From positions 1,364,001 to 1,428,000 of the forward strand of contig NZ_CP146284.1 of the NCBI RefSeq assembly GCF_023744375.2: a DNA stretch of 64,000 nt, in the 5' to 3' direction. The notes beneath the pieces are model-generated. The model had not been told where the DNA came from, made no database searches, and saw nothing but the letters and a program-made list of their open reading frames with translations. Positions within the stretch are counted from its first letter, which is position 1. Each line of letters begins with the position of its first letter. This document shows positions 36,196 to 46,176 of the stretch, piece after piece. This stretch comes from Parabacteroides sp. AD58. Its GTDB lineage: Bacteria > Bacteroidota > Bacteroidia > Bacteroidales > Tannerellaceae. The translations under genes and the position numbers were made by a program.

Positions 36196-36296
36196 TTTTT
36201 TATCGTTTCACCCGGGTGGAACGATCTCTTCACAGCTGTGGAACGATCGTTCCACCTACGTGAGACGATCGTATCACAAAGGTGAAACGATAAAAA
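36196..36296. repeat. 22-bp-periodic palindrome array inside a 16-bp inverted repeat (CGATCG type)
   Basis: Outer arms TTTTTATCGTTTCACC (36197-36212) and its exact complement (36281-36296) enclose three 18-bp palindromes: 36216-36233 (imperfect), 36238-36255 (perfect, GTGGAACGATCGTTCCAC) and 36260-36277 (one mismatch). Their centres are 22 bp apart (36224.5, 36246.5, 36268.5), and the outer arms are half-units in the same phase (36202.5 and 36290.5). Spacers are 3-4 bases. Folded RNA or DNA would be a closed stem with three hairpins. The rest of 36086-36401 has no gene. Confidence 0.85.
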
Positions 36297-36401
36297 TATA
36301 ACGGGAAATCGGAATAAAGTCCGTTTATATTGGCATTGACAAACGAAAGAAAGGGCAAAGCATCTCGCATCATCTGTTTTATTAAGTCATAAAAATGAAT
36401 T

Positions 36402-37268
36402 TTATTGAGAGGAGAATTTTTGATACACCATCTGAAGAACCAACGAAAGGACAATCAGTGCCAAGCCCATATAAAAGGCTGTTCCCAACATTTTATCTTC
36501 GTCAAACAAAAGAACTGCCAGCAGAATACTATAAACTGGCTCTAAATTAAAACTGAGGCTCACGGTAAAAGCACTGATCACCTTCTGAGCCCGGTTTAAT
36601 AACAGGCACATACAAACCGTACAGCCCAAGGCCAACAGGAACAGAAATACAAAATCTTCGGATGTAGGAAGCAAGGAAAGCGAAGATTTACTCGCACGAT
36701 AAAAAGGCAACAGCAATCCCATGGCCAAAGTTCCGCCAACCATTTGTAAGGCAGTCGTCTTTATAACCTGTCCCGACTGGTTAACTCGTTCGTTCAACGT
36801 AGCATAGAGGGCAAACAGCAATGAAGAGATGATTCCTAATACAATACCAGTGCGGAAAGAAGCATCAAAATGGAAAATCAGCAGGATTCCCGCCAAAGTC
36901 AGTGAACTGAGCAACAGTTCGACCCATGAAATCCTTTTCCGGTTCACCAACGGTGAAATAAGAGCCGTAAAGAAACCTGACAAACAAAAACAAACTACTC
37001 CAACCGATACATTCGCATACTTGATGCTTCCGTAGAAAAATACCCAATGAAAAGCCAATAATACTCCTAGCCATAAAATATGACGATTACTTTTATCGAC
37101 AACGATCCTGCCATATTTTATGACCAGAAGGAGTAACAGCATCACACTTGCCAACAGCATCCGATATCCGGTGATCAACACCGGATCCAATGAAATAAGA
37201 TTTCCGAAGATGCCGGAACAAGAAGCCAACAAAATGGCAAGATGTAATTGCAAAAAGGCCTGCTTCAT
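36402..37268 (-). CDS. EamA/DMT-superfamily transporter
   Basis: A 288-residue permease with ten helices in two EamA repeats. The start MKQAFLQLHLAILLAS at 37268 fits the first helix; an ATG 21 bases upstream is less likely. It lies 56 bases after the GH92 gene on the same strand, so read-through is possible, but no functional link is shown. The substrate is unknown. Confidence 0.84.
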   Translation of the reverse strand: MKQAFLQLHLAILLASCSGIFGNLISLDPVLITGYRMLLASVMLLLLLVIKYGRIVVDKSNRHILWLGVLLAFHWVFFYGSIKYANVSVGVVCFCLSGFFTALISPLVNRKRISWVELLLSSLTLAGILLIFHFDASFRTGIVLGIISSLLFALYATLNERVNQSGQVIKTTALQMVGGTLAMGLLLPFYRASKSSLSLLPTSEDFVFLFLLALGCTVCMCLLLNRAQKVISAFTVSLSFNLEPVYSILLAVLLFDEDKMLGTAFYMGLALIVLSLVLQMVYQKFSSQ

Positions 37269-37324
37269 CGCAAAACGAATTGAACTCAAATTCTCTTTTC
37301 TTCAACCAACTATTCTGGAGCTCT

Positions 37325-39640
37325 TTATTCCCCTACGCCCCAGTTCTTATTGGGTTGAGCAGACAAAGTAAGCTCCAAGACACCGCCTTGCACGACATCC
37401 TGATAATCAATATAGCATTTTGTATAAGGTTTGTCGTTCAGCGTGGCCGACTGAATATACGTATTCTGCGGAGATTGTCCGTTGACACGAATCGTAAAGA
37501 CCTTGCCTCCGGCCAACCGAAGCGTTACTTCGTCAAACAAAGGCGCACTCAGTTCCATTCGTGTATCACCGGGACAAATCGGGTGCATCCCGATAGATGC
37601 CAACACATACCAGGCCGACATCTGTCCGACGTCTTCATTCCCCACCAAACCTTTCACCTCATTCTTATAAGCCTTCTGGCAGATAAAGCGTGTCCAATAC
37701 TGTGTTTTCCAAGGTTGTCCTAGCCGATTGAAAAGGAAAGGTACATGATGTACCGGCTCATTCGCATGGTTATAGAACTGGTTCCAAAGGAAGTCGGTCG
37801 GCGTATTGGCGAACATATAATCCAATTCTTCAATTGCCTTTTCCCGTCCGCCCATCAGCTGTACCAAACCTTCGATATCATGCGGAACAAACCAGCCCTG
37901 CTGAAAAGGATTTGTTTCCACACAACCATAACCTTCCGTCAGTCTTCCGTTTTCAGGCCAAGGCAGGAAATTTCCCTTTTCATCCTTTGGGCGGAAACTG
38001 CGGTGTTCAGCATCATAAATATGCTGATACGATTTTGACAGCTTCCGGTAATACTCTTCTTCGGTAGTCTTGCCCAAAGCCTTGGCCAATTCAGCCATAC
38101 ACCATTCAGTATAAGCATACTCAAGCGTCGAAGAAATCGAACCCGGCACATAACCGTACTTCGCATTACCAAACAGGCGCGAAGACTCTTCCGCATATTG
38201 CCAGGCTTTCTCCAGATCATAGTTCCGGATTTGTTTCTTATACGCATCAAGCAGTACCGAAATAGCCGGATTTCCGATCATACATCCACTATAGGCATTC
38301 AGGAACTCCCAGCGTTCCAAGTATCCTTTTCCACTCTCATCAGCCAACGTAATCAGCGAATTCAGCAAATCACTGATCACATCCGGACGAATCAAAGTCA
38401 GGAGCGGCATCTCGCTGCGGAAAACATCCCAACCACTGAAGATCGTCCGTTTCTGAAAACTACCCGTCTGATGTATCTTCTTGTCTCCGCCCATATACTC
38501 GCCATTCGCATCCGAATACAAACGCGGATCAATCATGGTGCGATACAAGGCCGTATAGAAAATATGCTTCAGCTCTTCATCATCCGAAGCGACTTCCACT
38601 TTCGACAAAGCCTCGTTCCAAGCCTGCTGATTCCGTTGCAATACCCGTTCGAAGTCCCAATCGTTTATTTCCTTTTCCAGATTCTCACGCGCATTCTCTT
38701 CGCTGACGAAAGAAATTCCGGCTTTCATCAATACCACTTCATCCTGTTTGGTTGCAAACTCGGTAAAGAAACCAAGATGTTTTCCCTCAAACGAAGAAAC
38801 CTGCCGGTGAATCTCGGCTCCGGCAGTCAGCTGTTGAAACGCTTCCGATTCAATAAATTCCCGTTTTCGGGATTGTCCTTCAGGAATAGCCACCGACCAA
38901 ACGCCATAATTCTTCAACGGTTTGGAAAACTGCGCGTAAAAATGAACTGTATAGTCGGGTTTTCCATCACCATTTCCCCAACCGCCTCCATCAGGTGTGC
39001 AAATCATCTTTCCGGAAATCGTATGATCATCCACCACTTTGATTTCCTGCCAAGTAGAAGTTCCGCCTACGCGGCGTGCCAAATCAATTTGAATACGTGA
39101 ATCCTTTCCTTCCGGAAAAGTAAACCGAAGCATTCCTGCCCGCTGAGCTACCGTCGCTTCTGTCCGAATCCGGTAGTCCGACAGATAAACGGAATAATAT
39201 CCGGCCCGGGCATGTTCAGATGATTTATCATAACGCGAACGGTAACCGGCATCCGGATTCTCCAGTTTTCCGGAATTAGTATGCATCGGTCCGGTTGTTG
39301 GCATGACTAAGAAATTCCCTAAATCGCCATACCAGCCGATTCCACTCATCTGCGTAAAGGCAAAACCTTCGATACTTTCATGCTCATCACTATACCCCGA
39401 ACCATTATCACCGCCGGTAATCGTATTCGGGCTCAGCTGTACCAATCCAAAAGGATAAGTCGCTCCCGGGATTGTCTTACCCAAGCCATGATAGGCACCG
39501 GCATCCCGGACATTCGTACTCGCACCGATAAAGGGATTTACATATTCGGCAGCACGTTTCTCTTCCTGAATCATGGGTCTAAAGGCTGCTGCCTGCCAGG
39601 AACAGGCCAGCAGCACCGAGAATAAAAAAACCTTCATCAT
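37325..39640 (-). CDS. GH92 family glycoside hydrolase (alpha-mannosidase type)
   Basis: A 771-residue secreted enzyme: signal peptide ending QAAAF, N-terminal beta-sandwich domain (about 30-265, YVNPFIGASTNV, HGLGKTIPGATYPFG, LSPNTITGGDNGSGY) and an (alpha/alpha)6 catalytic domain to the end. The family motif GNEDVGQMSAWYVLASIG is near 680. GH92 enzymes are calcium-dependent exo-alpha-mannosidases, usually cutting 1,2 or 1,3 linkages from host or fungal glycans. The stop is followed by the EamA gene; a sulfatase gene lies 15 bases upstream, so the two form one unit. Confidence 0.92.
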   Translation of the reverse strand: MMKVFLFSVLLACSWQAAAFRPMIQEEKRAAEYVNPFIGASTNVRDAGAYHGLGKTIPGATYPFGLVQLSPNTITGGDNGSGYSDEHESIEGFAFTQMSGIGWYGDLGNFLVMPTTGPMHTNSGKLENPDAGYRSRYDKSSEHARAGYYSVYLSDYRIRTEATVAQRAGMLRFTFPEGKDSRIQIDLARRVGGTSTWQEIKVVDDHTISGKMICTPDGGGWGNGDGKPDYTVHFYAQFSKPLKNYGVWSVAIPEGQSRKREFIESEAFQQLTAGAEIHRQVSSFEGKHLGFFTEFATKQDEVVLMKAGISFVSEENARENLEKEINDWDFERVLQRNQQAWNEALSKVEVASDDEELKHIFYTALYRTMIDPRLYSDANGEYMGGDKKIHQTGSFQKRTIFSGWDVFRSEMPLLTLIRPDVISDLLNSLITLADESGKGYLERWEFLNAYSGCMIGNPAISVLLDAYKKQIRNYDLEKAWQYAEESSRLFGNAKYGYVPGSISSTLEYAYTEWCMAELAKALGKTTEEEYYRKLSKSYQHIYDAEHRSFRPKDEKGNFLPWPENGRLTEGYGCVETNPFQQGWFVPHDIEGLVQLMGGREKAIEELDYMFANTPTDFLWNQFYNHANEPVHHVPFLFNRLGQPWKTQYWTRFICQKAYKNEVKGLVGNEDVGQMSAWYVLASIGMHPICPGDTRMELSAPLFDEVTLRLAGGKVFTIRVNGQSPQNTYIQSATLNDKPYTKCYIDYQDVVQGGVLELTLSAQPNKNWGVGE

Positions 39641-39655
39641 CTTCTTTCTATGTAT

Positions 39656-41197
39656 TTACTTATTGGTCTCCGCTTCCAGAATCTGTTTTAACTTCGCTAC
39701 TATTTCCGGATGCTCGGCGGCTACATTCTTCTTCTCGCCTACATCTTCTTTCAGGTCATACAACTGATCTTCCGGACTATTTCCCAATTCCGTATTCGTC
39801 AGTTTATTATAAGCCGGTTTATCATTCGGGGTAATGTATTTCCACTGACCGTCTGAAACAGATAACGCACCGGCAAACTCAACTACATAATCACGTCCTT
39901 TTAAATCCTTCCCCAAGAAAGCATCCAGATAATCCCGGCTGTCTACGCCCGCTCCTGCTTCAAGTGTTTTTCCCATTAACTTCGCCATCGAAGCATACAA
40001 ATCAATATGGGAAACCAACGCATCCGATACAGCCGGCTTGACTTGCTTCGGCCAGACAACAATCAGCGGCACACGCGTTCCTGCCTCGAAATTACTGTAT
40101 TTTCCACCACGGAAATCGCCCCATGGACGATGATTTCCCAACAATTCAACAGACTGGTCCTGATATCCGTCGTCAACAACCGGACCATTATCGCTGGTAA
40201 GTACAATCAATGTATTTTCAGTCAGGCCATTCTTCTCCAACGCCTTCACAATTTCACCTACAGTCCAGTCAAACTGCAGCAAAGCGTCTCCGCGTAATCC
40301 CAGTCCACTTTTCCCTTGAAAGCGAGGATTCGGATAACGGGGCACATGCACATCATTCGTCCCGACATAGAGGAAGAACGGTTCATCCTTATGGCGGTCG
40401 ATAAACTGTACAGCTTTCGTCGTGATACTGTCTGCAATAAACTCATCTTCCCACAAAGCCTGTTTACCTCCTTTCATATATCCGATACGAGAAATACCGT
40501 TCACAATTGCCTGATCATGCCCGTGATTCGGACTCGGTTTCAACTTAGTCAGCAATTCCGGATGGTCTTTTCCCAATAGCTCCCCAGGAAACGGGGTTGT
40601 ATAACTAACATCAATCGGATCATTCGGGTCCAAATTAACAATCCGCTGATTCTCTACCCAGCAACACGGAACACGGTCGCCTGTTGCCGCCATAATATAA
40701 GAATAATCAAAACCAATATCTTTCGGTCCCGGAGTAATAAAGCCATTCCAATCCTGGCCGCCCGTCTTATCAGCCAGCCCTAAATGCCATTTACCGACAG
40801 CACCCGTCACATAACCACACGACTGAAACATGTCAGCCACAGTTGGTTGTTCCGGACGAATTACCATACCCGCATTGCCGGCAGCAATACCCGTATCATT
40901 TCTTCGCCAGGCATAATGCCCCGTAAACAACGAATAACGCGAAGGCGTACTGGTAGCGGCAACCGCATGCGCATCCGTAAAACGAATACCTTGTGCAGCC
41001 AGCTTATCTACATTCGGCGTATTTACTTCCGTTGCGCCATTACAACTAAAGTCGCCAAAGCCAATATCGTCGGCCACTAAAAAGATCACATTCGGTTTTT
41101 GTATATCTGCAGAAGACTTTTCTTTCTTTGACTGGGAAGAACAGGAAGCCAATAAAGCAGCTGCCGCTCCTAAAATCAATACGGATTTCATAGACAT
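39656..41197 (-). CDS. S-type sulfatase lipoprotein
   Basis: A 513-residue sulfatase of the alkaline-phosphatase fold. A lipoprotein signal ends at LLASC (Cys19). The formylglycine site is Ser83 in the S-x-P-x-R motif (TSTPSRYSLFTGHY), which would be matured by an anaerobic sulfatase-maturing enzyme (anSME). Metal-site residues appear as VADDIGFGD and TSDNGPVVDD. It would remove sulfate from a carbohydrate or aryl ester in the periplasm or at the outer membrane. It starts the sulfatase-GH92 unit. Confidence 0.9.
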   Translation of the reverse strand: MSMKSVLILGAAAALLASCSSQSKKEKSSADIQKPNVIFLVADDIGFGDFSCNGATEVNTPNVDKLAAQGIRFTDAHAVAATSTPSRYSLFTGHYAWRRNDTGIAAGNAGMVIRPEQPTVADMFQSCGYVTGAVGKWHLGLADKTGGQDWNGFITPGPKDIGFDYSYIMAATGDRVPCCWVENQRIVNLDPNDPIDVSYTTPFPGELLGKDHPELLTKLKPSPNHGHDQAIVNGISRIGYMKGGKQALWEDEFIADSITTKAVQFIDRHKDEPFFLYVGTNDVHVPRYPNPRFQGKSGLGLRGDALLQFDWTVGEIVKALEKNGLTENTLIVLTSDNGPVVDDGYQDQSVELLGNHRPWGDFRGGKYSNFEAGTRVPLIVVWPKQVKPAVSDALVSHIDLYASMAKLMGKTLEAGAGVDSRDYLDAFLGKDLKGRDYVVEFAGALSVSDGQWKYITPNDKPAYNKLTNTELGNSPEDQLYDLKEDVGEKKNVAAEHPEIVAKLKQILEAETNK

Positions 41198-41225
41198 TTA
41201 TATTTAAGATTAGAATGATGATGCA

Positions 41226-41256
41226 CAAATGTACAACTTTCCTTTCGAAAAGCCAA
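41226..41256 (-). promoter_or_regulatory. Promoter of the sulfatase-GH92 unit
   Basis: On the minus strand GTTG (41257-41254), 20 bases, TACATTTG (41233-41226). Together with the terminator just upstream, this separates sulfatase-GH92 from the DUF1080 unit. Confidence 0.65.
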
Positions 41257-41291
41257 CCTCCATTCGAACGGATCACCTAAACTACGGATAT

Positions 41292-41344
41292 AAAAAAGCC
41301 GGAGCTTCTTGTGGAGGCAAAGCCCATCCACCAGAAACTCCGGC
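41292..41344 (-). terminator. Terminator after the HEAT/DUF1080 gene
   Basis: On the minus strand GCCGGAG (41344-41338) pairs with CTCCGGC (41304-41298), with inner GGTGGATGG and CCTCCAC pairing, then six T (41297-41292). Confidence 0.85.
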
Positions 41345-41365
41345 AAACTTAGTATCGAGTAACTG

Positions 41366-44300
41366 TTATTTCAGTTCCTTAATGCGAATGTTACGGAACT
41401 TAACAGGAGAACCATGTCCTAAGAATCCGATATGTCCTTTCTTATTGAACAAACCCGGATGCTCGTGACCGTCAGGAGTTCCGTTCTTCACGGCATCCCG
41501 AATATTGCCTTCTACGATGACAATACCATTCACCGTTACCTTTATATTATCTCCGTCACAAACAATTTCCTCTTCATTCCATTCACCTACCGGCTTAATG
41601 GCTTTCTTATGATTTTCATTAGCTGGAATAATTCCATAAATAGAACCATGATGCTGGAGCGGAGTAATATCCTTATAAATCGGATGTTCACAATCCAAGA
41701 TCTGACTTTCCATACCAACATAGGCAGCATCGCCTTCCAGCGGAGCACGCAAGCCGACACCATTATTAGCACCCGGTGTCAATTGGAATTCAAATCGGTA
41801 GATAAAGTTGGCATATTCCTTCTTCGTATATAAGTTTCCACCAAAACTCTTGGAAGGATTCATGGCGATACAACCGTCTTCCAATACATAATCGACTGTA
41901 TTACCCTGCCATTCGTACATATTCGTGCCATCGAACAGAATTTGGAAACCTTCTTTCTTTTCCTGTTCAGACAACTGGAATGGCTCCTGCCGTTTCAGTT
42001 CCTTAATATACAAATTACGGAAAGAACACTTACTGCCGTGAGCCTGCAGTTCTATCTGCTCAATCGGGAAGATAGGCAGGCTACGATCCCAATAGTTTTC
42101 CAAGATTACATTATCGACAACCCGTTCTCCATTCAAATCTACGGTAACACGGTCGCCCACCATCTTGATGTAGAACGTATTCCATTCGCCCAACTTATTA
42201 TCAGCCACCTTTGTCGGCTTGCTTTCATTCTTCTGGTTATTATACAATCCACCAGAACCAACCTGAGCACCTACATCAACCCGAGCAGTATCCCAAATCT
42301 GAACCTGAGGCGTACCACGCAAATAAATACCAGCATCAGCTTCCGGTCCGGCCGGATCAAGCATCCATTCTACATACATCTCGAAGTCGCCATATTGCTT
42401 TTCGGTACACAAGTTATCAAAGCCTGAACCTTCAAATACCAGACAACCGTTTTCAACTTTCCAGTCCTTACGCATCTGTTCATCTGCCTTCGCCTGAGCT
42501 TTTGCCAACTGAGCAGGTTTCATCTTTGCACGGGCAATCGGATTTTCCACCAAACCTTTCCAGCCAGTCAAATCCTTTCCGTTGAACATGGAAACAAACC
42601 CTACTTCATCCGGCATCTCAGCCAAATGTTTCTTGATACCTTCCTTCTGATAATGAGCATCCGGATTATCCAACACCTGCATAACCTTTTCCAACAGAGC
42701 TTTTACATTCTGTCCGGTATATTCCTTATGGCCCAAAGCAATGTTCATCACCGCATTGGCTGCTGGTTGTTGAACGGCCTTATCATCCAGATATTCTCCA
42801 GCATACAACAGAGCCAAATACGTACCTGTATCCTGTACCTTCGATAAGATCAAGCCTCTTACTTCATTATTCTTGGCAATATCCATCGCCTTACGCAACC
42901 GAAGCAGCTTATTCTCACCCGTCATATCCGACGAAGCCACCAGATTCACATAACGAGTCAAAGCTTTGGAAGCCAATTGGCCGTCAGATTGAGCCACCTG
43001 ATACAAATAATCGGCCGCTTCAATACCTTTCCATTCCAACAAAGCTTCTATAGCTGCCTCTTTTCCGGCTCCAGTATTCTTTTCACATCCGTCAATGATA
43101 ATCTCCAATGCCTTTGGATCATTCGTTGACGCCAATACCTTATAATATAAATCTTTCTTTACATTACCAGCCTGATACATCCGGCGTGTAACCGTTTCTA
43201 CCTGTTCTGCTTCCGGCATATAATGAACACAAGCAATTACCGCATTCTGCAAATCAGCCTTTTCTTCATCACCAGAAGATTCCAGCATACCGCAAATCTG
43301 GGTAAAGTCTTTTGCTGCGACAACACTCTTTAAAGTAGCATAAGCTGTTTTCTTTACTTCTGCTGATGAAGACTTTGTCTGTTCCAATACGGTATTGATC
43401 TTTGAGTCTGCCATCCGGACAGCCAATAACTCCAGTCCTGCAATCTTCCCGGCATCCGAAGCCTTGTTGATCGCTTTTGCTACCGCATCATCTATATCTC
43501 CCGGGAAAGCCAACAAAGCATCTTGAGCCAGCAGAATAATTTGTTTATCAGCATCTGTCAACAAATTGGCCAATGTAGGAATATAACCTTTGTCTCCGAT
43601 TTTCACCATCGCCCAGACAGCAGCCTGTTGCACAGCAAAGTCATCTTCTTTCAATTGCTGGGTTAAAACCTGAGCCAATGATTGGTCAAAGCGAAGCATC
43701 AACTTCTGGATTGTATCATGTTTCTTCGGACACTTAACTTCACGGCCCAACCAATTCAAGACATCAACTTTCACTTCAGGCTTAGCCTTTGCCATCATCT
43801 TCGCTATTTCAATATAAGAAGCTTCATCTACAAAATCAGAAGCATATCTTAATGCCGCATTCCGATAATCCTTGCAATCATCTTTCAATGCTGTCAAGAC
43901 TAATTTGGTAGCAGCCTCTTTATCTTCAGCTAAAGAAATCAATATCTGTAATGCAGCCTCACGAGTCTGCGTTTTACCAGCCTTCGTTGCCCGCTTCAGT
44001 AAATCCTTAGCCGCCTTTTCCGCAGCTTTAGAATCCTGCGACGCTACACGCTTAATCAACGCAATGTAAGCCTCATTTGCACCACTTGGCTCCATCGTAT
44101 AATTAACAGCCTTAGCAGCATCTGCCAATACAGATAATGAAGCAGCCGAACCAACACGGCTTAAAGCGTATCTGGCTACTTTTCTTGTCGCTGCATCGTC
44201 ATTATTAATATAAGTCTTAACCAAGTCTTCTGTTCCTGCTACCTGAGCATCTGCAATGGCTTCCAATATATCTTTCTGGGTTTCGGCAGTTCCCATCCGA

Positions 44301-44821
44301 CGCATCAAACCTGCTTTCAAGGCTTGTCCGGCGTTCTCAGTACCAATAGCTGCCAATGCCCGTGCTGCAGGTCCACTCAATTCCGGATTACCTAAATAGG
44401 CAGAAAGTGCTTCGACAGCATCATCCTGTCCAACGATTTGCAGCTGTCGGATGATAAATGCTTTCGTTTCCCGTTCTTCTACTTTATCCAATGCCTGGAT
44501 ATAAGCTTTAGCTACTACCTGACGAGCATTCTCCTGACCTTTAGCCATCACGAAATGGCTTAAGCCGCTCAATGCATAATCTACTTTAGCATTACTGCCC
44601 TTACCCGGAGCATTGATCATATTGATCAACGTAAATACAGCTTCTTCACCAGCTGCACTCAGTTCACTGATTTGTTTATTATATTCAGCCTGTTGTTCTG
44701 CTGGCATCTGAGCCAATACGTCTGCAGCAATGGTCTTTGCTGTTCGGTTCGCCGGAGTCTGAGCAAACGATAAATTAGCACACAACAACAAGGCGCTGAT
44801 TGAAATATATACCTTTTTCAT
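41366..44821 (-). CDS. Secreted HEAT-repeat and double DUF1080 (3-keto-disaccharide hydrolase) protein
   Basis: A 1,151-residue secreted protein. The start MKKVYISISALLLCANLSFA at 44821 gives a clear signal peptide; the frame extends 36 bases further upstream without support. Residues 30-690 are HEAT-like alpha repeats (AAAIGTENAGQALKAGLMRR and many others). Two DUF1080 domains follow: about 700-930 (FVSMFNGKDLTGWKGLVENP, YLRGTPQVQIWD) and about 940-1151 (ILFDGTNMYEWQ, GANNGVGLRAPLEG, GHIGFLGHGSPVKFRNI). DUF1080 is linked to hydrolysis of 3-keto-glycosides. The scaffold plus two catalytic-type domains is long for the family; most members have one domain. Confidence 0.87.
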   Translation of the reverse strand: MKKVYISISALLLCANLSFAQTPANRTAKTIAADVLAQMPAEQQAEYNKQISELSAAGEEAVFTLINMINAPGKGSNAKVDYALSGLSHFVMAKGQENARQVVAKAYIQALDKVEERETKAFIIRQLQIVGQDDAVEALSAYLGNPELSGPAARALAAIGTENAGQALKAGLMRRMGTAETQKDILEAIADAQVAGTEDLVKTYINNDDAATRKVARYALSRVGSAASLSVLADAAKAVNYTMEPSGANEAYIALIKRVASQDSKAAEKAAKDLLKRATKAGKTQTREAALQILISLAEDKEAATKLVLTALKDDCKDYRNAALRYASDFVDEASYIEIAKMMAKAKPEVKVDVLNWLGREVKCPKKHDTIQKLMLRFDQSLAQVLTQQLKEDDFAVQQAAVWAMVKIGDKGYIPTLANLLTDADKQIILLAQDALLAFPGDIDDAVAKAINKASDAGKIAGLELLAVRMADSKINTVLEQTKSSSAEVKKTAYATLKSVVAAKDFTQICGMLESSGDEEKADLQNAVIACVHYMPEAEQVETVTRRMYQAGNVKKDLYYKVLASTNDPKALEIIIDGCEKNTGAGKEAAIEALLEWKGIEAADYLYQVAQSDGQLASKALTRYVNLVASSDMTGENKLLRLRKAMDIAKNNEVRGLILSKVQDTGTYLALLYAGEYLDDKAVQQPAANAVMNIALGHKEYTGQNVKALLEKVMQVLDNPDAHYQKEGIKKHLAEMPDEVGFVSMFNGKDLTGWKGLVENPIARAKMKPAQLAKAQAKADEQMRKDWKVENGCLVFEGSGFDNLCTEKQYGDFEMYVEWMLDPAGPEADAGIYLRGTPQVQIWDTARVDVGAQVGSGGLYNNQKNESKPTKVADNKLGEWNTFYIKMVGDRVTVDLNGERVVDNVILENYWDRSLPIFPIEQIELQAHGSKCSFRNLYIKELKRQEPFQLSEQEKKEGFQILFDGTNMYEWQGNTVDYVLEDGCIAMNPSKSFGGNLYTKKEYANFIYRFEFQLTPGANNGVGLRAPLEGDAAYVGMESQILDCEHPIYKDITPLQHHGSIYGIIPANENHKKAIKPVGEWNEEEIVCDGDNIKVTVNGIVIVEGNIRDAVKNGTPDGHEHPGLFNKKGHIGFLGHGSPVKFRNIRIKELK

Positions 44822-44844
44822 CTTTTCTGCTTTTAATTTATGGG

Positions 44845-46101
44845 TTAAATATTCCATGGTGCACGCATCGGTTGATCTAACAACCGGTTAGCGGCCTCAT
44901 CGTTGATAAACTCTAATTTCACCGGATCAAATTCCAACGTACGATTCAAGCGAAGAGCAACAGCTCCCATATTCACAATCGTAGCAGAACGAAAACCATT
45001 CTGTTCATTCAGGGCAAATGGCTGACGAGTCTTGATACATTCAATAAAATCAGTTACCTGCGGTTCCGGTTCCGGATAGTCTGATAATTTCTTTTCCCAA
45101 TCAGGAATGTCACATACAAAGTTCTTATAAACATTCCCCTTCGGTCCTGCTATATACGGCGTATTCGGATCACCGAAATCACCGCCCCACAAAACAATCT
45201 GACATCCGTCTTCGTATGTATAAGTAATCGAACGCCATGTACCTACAGCGTCCGGGTGTTGTTGAGGAGCATCTACTTCTACTTTCACCGGACTGGTGTT
45301 GTCCTTATCCAATATATATTGTACCGGATCAATATAGTGCTGTCCCATATCACCTAAACCGCCACCATCATAATCCCAATAACCACGGAAAGTCTGATGA
45401 ACACGATGCGCATTATAAGGTTTGTAAGGAGCCGGACCTAACCACATATCGTAATCCAATTCTTTAGGTACAGGCTGCGGTTCGAGATATTCTTTACCTA
45501 CCCAATAGAATTTCCAGTCAAAGCCCGTATGCTTGCTGATCGTTACTTTCAACGGCCAACCCAACAATCCGCTTTGTACTAATTTCTTCAACGGTTTTAC
45601 CGGTGTTCCCAAACCATAAAATTGGTCGGTAAAGCGGAACCATGTATTCAGACGGAACATACGTCCGTACTGTTTTACAGCTTCCATCACCCGTTTTCCT
45701 TCTCCGATTGTTCTTGTCATAGGCTTTTCACACCAAATATCTTTACCAGCTTTGGCTGCCTCAACCGACATAATACCATGCCAATGAGGAGGTGTAGCAA
45801 TATGCACAATATCCACATTCGGATCCAATATCAAATCACGGAAATCATGATAAGCAGCTATTTTTTCTTTTACCAAATTCTTTCCTAATTCCAAATGATT
45901 CTCATCAACATCGCAAACGGCCACCAAACGAGTTCCACCATAATTCACATGTCCTCGTCCCATACCACCGGTACCAATAATACCTTTAGTCAACTGATCG
46001 CTTGGTGCAATGTAACCATTTCCTAACACATGACGCGGCACAATAGTAAATAATGCGACGCCTCCTAAGGTTTTCAGGAAGTCCCTTCTATTCGTTCCCA
46101 T
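44845..46101 (-). CDS. Gfo/Idh/MocA oxidoreductase with Tat signal
   Basis: A 418-residue NAD(P)-dependent dehydrogenase. The N-terminus GTNRRDFLKTLGGVALF is a Tat signal, so it is exported folded with its cofactor. The dinucleotide fold follows (GIIGTGGMGRGHVNYGG, about 38-54) and the sugar-binding C-terminal domain with EKPM (WCEKPMTRT near 130). Exported members with DUF1080 neighbours are thought to oxidise C3 of a sugar to the 3-keto form (from family knowledge). It is 23 bases upstream of the DUF1080 gene start. Confidence 0.9.
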   Translation of the reverse strand: MGTNRRDFLKTLGGVALFTIVPRHVLGNGYIAPSDQLTKGIIGTGGMGRGHVNYGGTRLVAVCDVDENHLELGKNLVKEKIAAYHDFRDLILDPNVDIVHIATPPHWHGIMSVEAAKAGKDIWCEKPMTRTIGEGKRVMEAVKQYGRMFRLNTWFRFTDQFYGLGTPVKPLKKLVQSGLLGWPLKVTISKHTGFDWKFYWVGKEYLEPQPVPKELDYDMWLGPAPYKPYNAHRVHQTFRGYWDYDGGGLGDMGQHYIDPVQYILDKDNTSPVKVEVDAPQQHPDAVGTWRSITYTYEDGCQIVLWGGDFGDPNTPYIAGPKGNVYKNFVCDIPDWEKKLSDYPEPEPQVTDFIECIKTRQPFALNEQNGFRSATIVNMGAVALRLNRTLEFDPVKLEFINDEAANRLLDQPMRAPWNI

Positions 46102-46176
46102 AGTAACTATTTTTACTGATTAACAATTATATTCTGTACAATTTTTGATGTATCTGCTAATAATTTGTCAAATATA

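Noticed and set aside
36196..36296. CRISPR array
   Set aside because: Units are palindromic, 22 bp apart with 4-base spacers, and there are no cas genes.
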